Source of the DNA: Herbidospora yilanensis
Lineage (GTDB): Bacteria > Actinomycetota > Actinomycetes > Streptosporangiales > Streptosporangiaceae
Assembly (NCBI RefSeq): GCF_001570565.1
Contig: NZ_BBXE01000020.1
Coordinates: 62,001 to 126,000 of the forward strand
DNA length: 64,000 bases
Direction: 5' to 3'
Position numbers and translations under genes: made by a program. Below are positions 26,911 through 33,764 of the stretch, piece after piece. Each line of letters starts with the position of its first letter. Position 1 is the first letter of the stretch. The notes beneath the pieces were generated by a model, which worked only from the letters and a program-made list of their open reading frames with translations, made no database searches and was not told where the DNA came from.

Positions 26911-26968
26911 CTCATGCACTCCAATCTGATGGACGTGCCCACACCATGCGCGCCCGGCCCTGTGGTGA

Positions 26969-26998
26969 GGCTGAGACGTGCTGAGACTCCTCTCAGCC
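26969..26998. promoter_or_regulatory. OmpR-type direct repeats with inverted third copy
   Basis: GCTGAGAC occurs at 26970-26977 and again at 26980-26987, a 10-base period (one helical turn) typical of OmpR/PhoB-family response regulators. GGCTGAGA (26969-26976) is exactly inverted as TCTCAGCC at 26991-26998. The array sits between the LolA/ABC operon and the response regulator gene, so it may control both directions. Confidence 0.6.
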
Positions 26999-27030
26999 GG
27001 GTCACAGCGCAGAACCCGCAAAATGGGGAA

Positions 27031-27705
27031 ATGCGCGTGTTGGTGGTGGAGGACGAACGACGGATGGCCGCGGCCCTGCAACGGGGCCTGCGCGCCGAGG
27101 GCTTCGCCGTGGACCTGGCCCACGACGGCGAGGAGGGCCTCCATCTGGCCTCGACCGGGGAGTACGACATCGTCGTGCTCGACATCATGTTGCCCCGGTT
27201 GTCGGGCTACAACGTGTGCAAGCGCCTGCGCGAGGCGGAGAACTGGGTGCCGGTCCTGATGTTGTCGGCCAAGGACGGCGAGTACGACATGGCCGACGGC
27301 CTCGACCTGGGCGCCGACGACTACCTCACCAAGCCGTTCTCGTACGTGGTCCTGGTCGCCCGGCTGCGGGCCCTGCTGCGGCGCGGCGGCGGACGCCGCC
27401 CGTCGGTGCTGCGGGCCGGCGACCTGACGCTCGACCCGGCGCGGCGGCTCGTGCGGCGCCAGGAGAAGACGATCGACCTCACGCCCCGGGAGTTCGCGCT
27501 GCTGGAGTTCCTGATGCGGCACCCCGACGAGGTCGTCTCCAAGGCGGAGATCCTGGAGCACGTCTGGGACACCTACGACACCGACCCCAACGTGGTCGAG
27601 GTGTACGTCGGCTATCTCCGCCGCAAGATCGACGCGCCGTTCGGCCGGGGCGCGGTGCAGACCGTGCGGGGCGCGGGATACCGGCTGGCCAGCGATGGCG
27701 GCTAA
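27031..27705 (+). CDS. OmpR-family response regulator
   Basis: The 224-residue regulator has a receiver domain starting MRVLVVEDERRM with the phosphorylated Asp51 in VVLDIMLP, Thr/Ser switch MLSAKD and Lys in LTKPFSY. A winged-helix DNA-binding domain (about 125-222) contains LTPREFALLEFLMRHPDEVV and VEVYVGYLRRKI. It starts 33 bases after the direct-repeat array and overlaps the kinase gene downstream by 11 bases. It probably controls itself and the divergent exporter operon. The stimulus is unknown. Confidence 0.93.
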   Translation: MRVLVVEDERRMAAALQRGLRAEGFAVDLAHDGEEGLHLASTGEYDIVVLDIMLPRLSGYNVCKRLREAENWVPVLMLSAKDGEYDMADGLDLGADDYLTKPFSYVVLVARLRALLRRGGGRRPSVLRAGDLTLDPARRLVRRQEKTIDLTPREFALLEFLMRHPDEVVSKAEILEHVWDTYDTDPNVVEVYVGYLRRKIDAPFGRGAVQTVRGAGYRLASDGG

Positions 27706-29038
27706 CCCGTTCCGGTGGTGGCGGCGGCGCAGCCTGCGGGTCCGGCTGACCGTGGTCGCCACCGCCGTGCTCGGCGTCGGCCTGGCGATGGCGGCGTGGG
27801 TGTTCGTGAACGTCCTGGGCCGCTCGCTCATCGCCACCATCGACGACGAGGTGACCTCGCGGGCGCGGGAGATCGTGGCCCTGTCGGACGCCGGGCGGCT
27901 CGACGGCGAGATCGTGCCGACGAAGGCGACGATCGTGCAGGTCATCGACCGGGACGGGCGGATCACCGCGGCGACGCCGTCGACCGACCGCCTGGTGCCG
28001 CTGCTGCCGCGCGGCGCGCGCGCCGCCGCGGCCGACTCGGGGAAGCCGCAGTTCCTCGACGGCCGCCCCTACGGCATCCCGGCCGTGCTGCGGATCACGG
28101 TGCTGAGCGCCGACAACGGGGTGACGGTCCTGACGGCCCGCTCCTTCAGCGAGATCGAACGGGCCCTGAAGGCGACCGGCCACGTCCTGCTGCTCGGCAC
28201 CCCGCTGCTGCTGGTCGTGCTCGCCGGGGCGTCCTGGGTGATCATCGGCCGGACGCTCAGCCCGATCGGCGCGCTGCGCCGGGGCGCGACGGAGATCACC
28301 GGTTCGTCGCCGTCCCGGCGCCTGCCGGTCCCGGAGGCCAACGACGAGGTCCACTCGCTGGCGATGACCCTCAACGACATGCTGGCCCGCCTGGAGGAGG
28401 CCGGCTCCCGGCAGCGGGCCCTGGTCAGCGACGCCGCCCACGAGCTGCGGAGCCCGCTGGCCAGCATGCGCCTCCAGTTGGAGGTGGCGCTGAGCCACCC
28501 GGACGGCCAGGACTGGCGCGAGACGGCCGAAGGCGTCCTGGAGGACACCCTGCGGTTGTCGAAACTGGCCGAGGACCTGCTGGCCCTCGCCCGGCTCGAC
28601 GAGGGGCGGACCCTGCGCCACGAACCGGTCGAACTCGGCCGGCTGGTGACCCGCACCGCCTCCCGGTACGGCCTCGACGCCGACATCCCGGCCGAGGCCG
28701 TGGTCGTGATCGGGGCCGAGATGGACCTGGGCCGGGTGCTCGTCAACCTGATCGACAACGCCGTCCGGCACGCCCACGACAAGGTCCGCGTGGGGTTGTG
28801 GAAGGCGGGGCCGTGGGCGGTCGTCACCGTCACCGACGACGGGCCCGGCATTCCCCCGGAGGACCGCGAGCGGGTGTTCGACCGGTTCACCCGGCTCGAC
28901 ACCTCACGCTCGCGCGACGACGGCGGCACGGGGCTGGGACTGGCCATCGCGCGGGAGGTCGTCGAGGCCCACGGCGGCACGATCACGCTCGACGACGCGG
29001 AGCCGGGGCTCAGGGCGACGGTCCGGCTGCCCGTATAG
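27695..29038 (+). CDS. Sensor histidine kinase partner
   Basis: The 447-residue kinase has TM1 (LTVVATAVLGVGLAMAAWVFV) and an extracytoplasmic segment of about 130 residues. TM2 (VLLLGTPLLLVVLAGASWVII) is followed by a HAMP domain. The HisKA box is SDAAHELRSPLASMRL and the ATP-binding domain shows N-box LVNLIDNAVRHA, G1 DDGPGIPPEDRERVFDRFTR and G2 GGTGLGLAI. It begins inside the end of the regulator gene, so the two are co-translated. The extracellular region has no recognised sensor fold. The neighbouring ABC exporter and LolA-like protein suggest an envelope signal. Confidence 0.93.
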   Translation: MAANPFRWWRRRSLRVRLTVVATAVLGVGLAMAAWVFVNVLGRSLIATIDDEVTSRAREIVALSDAGRLDGEIVPTKATIVQVIDRDGRITAATPSTDRLVPLLPRGARAAAADSGKPQFLDGRPYGIPAVLRITVLSADNGVTVLTARSFSEIERALKATGHVLLLGTPLLLVVLAGASWVIIGRTLSPIGALRRGATEITGSSPSRRLPVPEANDEVHSLAMTLNDMLARLEEAGSRQRALVSDAAHELRSPLASMRLQLEVALSHPDGQDWRETAEGVLEDTLRLSKLAEDLLALARLDEGRTLRHEPVELGRLVTRTASRYGLDADIPAEAVVVIGAEMDLGRVLVNLIDNAVRHAHDKVRVGLWKAGPWAVVTVTDDGPGIPPEDRERVFDRFTRLDTSRSRDDGGTGLGLAIAREVVEAHGGTITLDDAEPGLRATVRLPV

Positions 29039-29090
29039 GTGGGTCGGAGGTAGATCTGCCGACGGTGACCAGCCCCTTGGCCGATTGCTG

Positions 29091-30638
29091 TTATGCGGGG
29101 TAGCCGGTCGAACCCGGGCTCGGAAGGTCATCGGGCACCAGAGGCGCAAGCTCGGCCGGATCTTCGTCCGATGCGACCACCCACCGCTCGCCGTCGAGCT
29201 CCACGCTCGGAACACCGCTGTGACGTGCCCCATGACGTGCGAGGCGCACGGCGAGGAATTCCCCCCTGTCGAGCACCGGAAGAAGCAACGCGGCCGCTAT
29301 CCGGGCATGGTTCGCACCCGCGCCGAGGATGACTATGCCCTCGGAACGAAGCGCCGAACGCGCCCCCCCGTTGCCGCGCAGTCGTTTCATGTAATCACCC
29401 TGCATCGCAACCGTGGCGAGCACATCTCTGGTCACCGGGATTCTTTGCGTGCGGCGAAAGAGATCGTTTATGCGCTGTTGGCCGCTCTGGAGGGAGAAGA
29501 TGGCGTCCACCTCGTCTTGGCGGAGCATGGTCAGCACATTGGCAGGTAGCGGGGCGTTCAGATGAAGCCATCTGACACTTTCCATTCCCTCCCGGCTGAG
29601 GCGTGTTTTACCGTCTCGATTCATGGACCCCGACAGGAAATTCCTGCGGAACCTTGTCACCCCCATCGACCAGAGCGACTTCCCGTGATCGAACGACAAC
29701 AGCACGCCGACTCGGCCGACGTCATCAGCCCCGATCATCCATCCATGGGACGCACTGACACGGAGAACGAATTCCACGTCGTCAACGCGAAAATCCTGGT
29801 CCACCCCCTCTGCGAGCGCGAACTCCCGGGCAAGCGACACGTGCACCAGATCACGGAAAACCATCTTCTCGCTGCGCATCAACTGCTCCCAGCGATAACG
29901 ACCGGTGTGCATTCCGTCCAGGAGTTGCTCGACAGTGCCTCGAAGCACCCGCCCCACGCGCCGCCCGTCAAGATCCATGCGGGTAAACGCCGCAACCACC
30001 CTCTCGACATCGTCGGGCGAACCAGGAGAGGGCGGCGACTTACCCATCTTCAGTTCCGGAGGCTCCATCGGTCGCGGCGCATGATCGGGGGTAGATCCCA
30101 CCGAGCCGGGGCTACCCGGCGGTTCACTGTCACCCGCCGCCGGATTTCCCGCATTCCGAAGAAAACCCTCCAGGAGTTTTCGCATCTGCCGAAATTCGTC
30201 GGCCAAGCCCGCGTGCAACGCCCCAAGGTGCCTGACCTCGTTCTGCAGGTCGACGATCTGCTGGTCAGAATTGACGGCCCCACCAACCACATCCGGGACG
30301 GGCAGGGTGGGCGCTTGACGATGCATTTCCAGGAGGACCTTGACTTGCTTGGTGACGTCCTTCGCCTGGGCCGGTGGCGTACAGATCGAAATTATCGCCT
30401 CGATAAGGAGCCAGTCCTTTTCGAGGTCAACGCCATTGAGACGCTGGGTGACCGTCGAGTGACGCGGAACAGGCCGATGTCTGAAGTGCTCCGGAGTGAA
30501 GAGGGCACACAGGCCGCGGACAGTCATGCCCGCGTCGCGAAGTTGCCGTTGCAGGAGAAGGGCGACCTGGTTGACCTCTTCGGAGGCACCTCGAAGCGGC
30601 GATCGCGGCCTGCCGACACCCGATGACTTCTTTGCCAC
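29091..30638 (-). CDS. HTH protein fused to a catalytically degenerate NaeI-type restriction endonuclease
   Basis: The 515-residue protein has an HTH-like N-terminus (about 20-105), a coiled coil (about 121-160) and a Pro/Ser linker (160-208). The last 300 residues resemble NaeI along their whole length. They include the endonuclease-domain segment TVEQLLDGMHTGRYRWEQL and the topoisomerase-like DNA-binding domain with GQQRINDLFRR, DYMKRLRGNGGARS and EGIVILG. Aligned without gaps to NaeI as I recall it, Glu70, Asp95 and Lys97 become His266, Val291 and Arg293; only Asp86 is kept (Asp282). It should bind but not cut DNA. No methyltransferase gene is near. The codons look less GC-rich than those of neighbours, suggesting transfer. 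The gene faces a 2-TM micro-protein across paired palindromes. Confidence 0.8.
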   Translation of the reverse strand: MAKKSSGVGRPRSPLRGASEEVNQVALLLQRQLRDAGMTVRGLCALFTPEHFRHRPVPRHSTVTQRLNGVDLEKDWLLIEAIISICTPPAQAKDVTKQVKVLLEMHRQAPTLPVPDVVGGAVNSDQQIVDLQNEVRHLGALHAGLADEFRQMRKLLEGFLRNAGNPAAGDSEPPGSPGSVGSTPDHAPRPMEPPELKMGKSPPSPGSPDDVERVVAAFTRMDLDGRRVGRVLRGTVEQLLDGMHTGRYRWEQLMRSEKMVFRDLVHVSLAREFALAEGVDQDFRVDDVEFVLRVSASHGWMIGADDVGRVGVLLSFDHGKSLWSMGVTRFRRNFLSGSMNRDGKTRLSREGMESVRWLHLNAPLPANVLTMLRQDEVDAIFSLQSGQQRINDLFRRTQRIPVTRDVLATVAMQGDYMKRLRGNGGARSALRSEGIVILGAGANHARIAAALLLPVLDRGEFLAVRLARHGARHSGVPSVELDGERWVVASDEDPAELAPLVPDDLPSPGSTGYPA

Positions 30639-30650
30639 TCGCGCCTCCGG

Positions 30651-30685
30651 TTGTCCAATGGATTATTCGGTTGTCCAGTGGACAA
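30651..30685. promoter_or_regulatory. Paired TTGTCCA palindromes between NaeI-like gene and micro-protein
   Basis: TTGTCCA-G-TGGACAA (30671-30685) is a perfect 15-base palindrome. TTGTCCA-A-TGGATTA (30651-30665) is an imperfect copy exactly 20 bases away, two helical turns. The pair starts 13 bases upstream of the NaeI-like start codon, so a bound dimer pair would cover its promoter. Autoregulation by the adjacent HTH-NaeI protein is the simplest reading. Confidence 0.65.
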
Positions 30686-30762
30686 TACGGAGAACGATCT
30701 CGGGTTGGAGCCGGAACTCCAGACTTGGTCGAGACCGACCCCTCGACCGGCATGGAGCCACG

Positions 30763-30954
30763 ATGAACAAGCGCCGACCTGTGAACCACGACCTCATGGC
30801 ACTACTCGCCATCCTCACGACGGGTGTGATCCTCATCGCGATCGGGCTCCCCGCCGAATCGCTCGTCGGCGTCACGGTGGCCATGTCGGCGCTGTTCGGG
30901 GCGTGGCGTTCTGGCAGGTCCGGGAACGAGGGCCAGGACCCACGCCAGCGCTGA
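30763..30954 (+). CDS. Two-helix membrane micro-protein
   Basis: The 63-residue product has a basic N-terminus (MNKRRPVNHD), two hydrophobic helices (LMALLAILTTGVILIAIGL and SLVGVTVAMSALFGAW) and a polar basic end. GGAG lies five bases before the ATG at 30763. It diverges from the NaeI-like gene and ends 14 bases before the convergent response regulator. No family is recognised. Its pairing with the pseudo-nuclease across a shared operator raises the possibility of a functional pair, but this could be chance. Confidence 0.6.
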   Translation: MNKRRPVNHDLMALLAILTTGVILIAIGLPAESLVGVTVAMSALFGAWRSGRSGNEGQDPRQR

Positions 30955-30968
30955 TTATGCGGTGGATC

Positions 30969-31604
30969 TCAGGCCAGGCCGTGCTCGTGGGCGTACACGA
31001 TGGCGGCGGGCCGGTCCCTGAGGTCCAGCTTGGTCAGGACGTTGCCCAGGTGGGTCTTCACCGTCGCCTCGGAGATGTGCAGGGCCGAGGCCGTCTCCGC
31101 GTTCGTGGCGCCCCGGGCGATCTGGGCCAGGACGTCGCGTTCCCGCCGGGTGAGCCGCGCCGCCGCCGAGCGCCCCTTCCGCTCTTTGAGGGCCACCCGG
31201 CGGAAGGCCGTCAGCACCGGCCCGGCCACCTGGGGGTCGAGCCACGACCCGCCCTCGGCCACCATCGTGACGGCCCGGACGATGTCCTCCCCCGGCGCGT
31301 CCTTCAGGATGAACCCGGCCGCGCCCGCGCCCAGCGCCGCCGCCACGGTGTCGTCGTCGTCGAAGGTCGTCAGGATCAGCACCGGCACGGCTCCCGCCAG
31401 GCGGCGGGTGGCCTCCGCGCCGTCGACCCGCCGCATGCGGACGTCCATCACGACCACGTCGGGCCTCCAGCGGGCGACGGCCTCGGCGACCTGGTCGCCG
31501 TCGTCGCACTCCCCGGCGATGGTGAAGGTGCCCTCGGGTTCGAGGATGCGCCGCAGACCGGCGCGCACGAGAGGCTGGTCGTCGACCAGCAGGACGGTGA
31601 TCAC
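30969..31604 (-). CDS. NarL/LuxR-family response regulator
   Basis: The 211-residue regulator starts at GTG 31604, overlapping the kinase stop as GTGA. The receiver domain opens ITVLLVDDQPLVRAGLRRIL with the phospho-acceptor in VVVMDVRM and Lys in FILKDAPGEDI. The C-terminal LuxR helix-turn-helix reads LTRRERDVLAQIARGATNAE and TVKTHLGNVLTKL. It is the last gene of an operon with the kinase and probably a beta-propeller protein. Target genes are unknown. Confidence 0.93.
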   Translation of the reverse strand: MITVLLVDDQPLVRAGLRRILEPEGTFTIAGECDDGDQVAEAVARWRPDVVVMDVRMRRVDGAEATRRLAGAVPVLILTTFDDDDTVAAALGAGAAGFILKDAPGEDIVRAVTMVAEGGSWLDPQVAGPVLTAFRRVALKERKGRSAAARLTRRERDVLAQIARGATNAETASALHISEATVKTHLGNVLTKLDLRDRPAAIVYAHEHGLA

Positions 31605-32767
31605 GCCGGAATCCTCGCCGACACGAGCCACTCCCCGTCGCGCGCTCCGGCGGCGCACTCGCCCCCGGCGGCGGCGGCGCGTTCCCGCATGCCCGCGAGC
31701 CCGCTCCCCGGACCGTCGTCCCGCACGCTCCCGACCGGGTTGGCGACCTCCACGAGCAGTTCGCCACCCGCCAGGGTCAGCGCCACCCGGGCCGTGCCGG
31801 TCCCGTGCCGGACCGCGTTGGCGAGGGCCTCCTGGATGATCCGGTACGCCGCCAGCTCCGCCCCCGGGTTGACCGCCGTCACCCCGTCCACGGAGAACGT
31901 GAGGTCGACGGCGCCCCGGAAACCCTCCACCAGCGCCGCCACGTCGGCGAGGCCCGGCTGCGGGGCGGTGGACGACTCCTCGCCGGAACGCAGCACCTTC
32001 ACCAGCCGCCGCAGGTCGGCCAGGCTCGCCCGCCCGTGCCTCTCGGCCTCTTCGAGGGCTTCGAGCGCCTCCGCGCCGGCGTCCCGTTTGATCGCCATCC
32101 GCGCGGCGGTGAGGTGCAGCATGGTCACCGCGAGGGTGTGCCCGACCACGTCGTGGACGTCCTGCGCCATGATCCGCCGCTGGTCGGCGGCCCGCTGGAG
32201 GGCCAGCGCCTCAAGGGCCTGGGCCACCAGGCGGCTGGAGGTGTGGCTGACCCGCACCGCGTAGGCGGCGGCGAGGGTGAGCGCGAACCCGAGGTGCACG
32301 GCCACCCACACCACGGGCGGGGCGCCGACCAGGGCGGCGAGCGCCACGAGATAGGTCAGCCCGGCGACCCCGGCCGCCAAGGGCACGGGCGCGAAGCCGA
32401 CGTTCAGCGCCACCAGCAGCAGCGCGACCGCCAGCGCCGTCAACGCGGCCACCGGGCTGCCCAGCCCGAGCAGGACCGCCGCCCCCAGCGGGACGAGGAC
32501 CGCCAGCGCGAACCACCACGACGGCCCGTCGTCGCCCTTGAGGATCCACCGCCCCCACGGGATCGCCGAGACGAGCACCAGGACGACGCCCACGACGGAC
32601 GGCCGGTCGGCGAGGGCGGCGGCCGGCACCGCCCCGGCCGTGAAGGCCAGGGCGAGCGCGGGCGCGCCCACGCGGAACATCACCGAGAGCTGGGCGGGGG
32701 CGGCGCGGCCCGCGCGGCGGAGGTCGTCCTCCCAGTCGCAGACGGCCGCGGCCGCGTAGTCGGACAT
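31601..32767 (-). CDS. NarL-type sensor histidine kinase (HisKA_3)
   Basis: The 388-residue kinase has several N-terminal membrane helices (about residues 30-170) with almost no extracytoplasmic sensor. A dimerisation box QRRIMAQDVHDVVGHTLAV carries the phosphorylated His, and a small HATPase domain has IIQEALANAVRHG and GPGSGLAGMRERAA. This is the common actinobacterial membrane-sensing type. It starts four bases after the beta-propeller gene ends and overlaps the regulator gene by four bases, so the three may be one transcript. Confidence 0.92.
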   Translation of the reverse strand: MSDYAAAAVCDWEDDLRRAGRAAPAQLSVMFRVGAPALALAFTAGAVPAAALADRPSVVGVVLVLVSAIPWGRWILKGDDGPSWWFALAVLVPLGAAVLLGLGSPVAALTALAVALLLVALNVGFAPVPLAAGVAGLTYLVALAALVGAPPVVWVAVHLGFALTLAAAYAVRVSHTSSRLVAQALEALALQRAADQRRIMAQDVHDVVGHTLAVTMLHLTAARMAIKRDAGAEALEALEEAERHGRASLADLRRLVKVLRSGEESSTAPQPGLADVAALVEGFRGAVDLTFSVDGVTAVNPGAELAAYRIIQEALANAVRHGTGTARVALTLAGGELLVEVANPVGSVRDDGPGSGLAGMRERAAAAGGECAAGARDGEWLVSARIPA

Positions 32768-32771
32768 GTCC

Positions 32772-33683
32772 CTATCGTGCTATGGCCACCACGTCGTAGG
32801 GCGTGGTCGGCGTCGGAGTGGTGTTGAAGCGGCCGTTGGGCAGGTAGAGACGGTCCTTGAAGGCGGCCACGGTGGTCGGCACGTCGAACCGGGGGTCGGT
32901 CACCTTCTTCTCGATCACGCCCTTCGTCGCGCGCCGGTCGAGCTTGACCCAGGTCACGGTGTTCAGGAAGTTCTGGACGACGACCAGCCGGCGTCCGTCG
33001 AGGAGCAGCCCGTCGCCGTTGGTGAGCAGTTCGGTCCCGAGGTCGACCTGCTTGGTCGCGCCGGTCTTCTTGTCGACCCGGAACAACTTGCCGGTGTTCG
33101 ACTGGACCAGCAGCAGCGCCTTCCCGTCGGGCGTCTGGGCGATGCCGTTGACGTTGACGCCGGTCGTGTACGCGAGGTCGCCGGTCAGCGGGATCTTCTG
33201 GGCCTCGGCGGGCAGACGGCCCCACCGGCGCAGGTCGAGCTTGTAGAGGACGGGGTTGGTGGAGTCGGTGAAGTAGGCGGCGTCCCTGGTCAGCACGACG
33301 TCGTTCACGAACGAGGCGCCGGTGGCCAGGGTGTAGCTCTTCAGCACCTTCCCGGTCCGCGCGTCGAGCACCCGGGCGTTCCCGGCGGTGCCGCCCGCGA
33401 CGAACAGGCGGTTGCGCTTGACCTTCAGGCCGAGGGAGGGGGTGCCGGGGCCCTGGTTGATGATCCTGCCCTGCCCGCTGCGCAGGTCGACCTTGTAGAT
33501 CGCCCCGGAGGTGCGGGAGCCGAAGTAGGCCGAGCGGCCCTCGTCGACGGCGACGCCCTCGGGCGGGAAGCCGTCGGGCAGGGAGAACGAGGTCGGATAT
33601 TTCGGCGCCGCCGCCGACGCGGCGGCGGGCGGAGCCGCCACCAGCACGGCCAGGAGTCCGGCAACGAGGGCTGCCACGCGCAT
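32772..33683 (-). CDS. Exported SMP-30/gluconolactonase-like beta-propeller protein
   Basis: From ATG 33683 the 303-residue product has a signal peptide (MRVAALVAGLLAVLVAAPPAAA). It then has six-bladed propeller repeats such as PEGVAVDEGRSAYFGSRTSG, GNARVLDARTGKVLKSY, NGIAQTPDGKALLLVQSNTGK and GDGLLLDGRRLVVVQNFL. Such SMP-30/NHL-like proteins may be lactonases or binding proteins; metal-binding residues were not assigned. The frame extends upstream to 33761, but without signal-peptide character. It lies just before a two-component operon on the same strand and is divergent from the PLP-enzyme gene. It might feed a signal to the kinase, which is speculative. Confidence 0.78.
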   Translation of the reverse strand: MRVAALVAGLLAVLVAAPPAAASAAAPKYPTSFSLPDGFPPEGVAVDEGRSAYFGSRTSGAIYKVDLRSGQGRIINQGPGTPSLGLKVKRNRLFVAGGTAGNARVLDARTGKVLKSYTLATGASFVNDVVLTRDAAYFTDSTNPVLYKLDLRRWGRLPAEAQKIPLTGDLAYTTGVNVNGIAQTPDGKALLLVQSNTGKLFRVDKKTGATKQVDLGTELLTNGDGLLLDGRRLVVVQNFLNTVTWVKLDRRATKGVIEKKVTDPRFDVPTTVAAFKDRLYLPNGRFNTTPTPTTPYDVVAIAR

Positions 33684-33764
33684 GAAGAAGATCCCATCTG
33701 TCGTAGGAGCGGGTCTAACGCGGGACATGAGAGGTTTCCGTAAAGTGATCCGAGTCGTCAACGT

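Noticed and set aside
29091-30638. A type II restriction-modification system
   Set aside because: The protein clearly resembles NaeI, but three of four catalytic positions are lost, an HTH region is fused to it, and no methyltransferase gene lies in the window.
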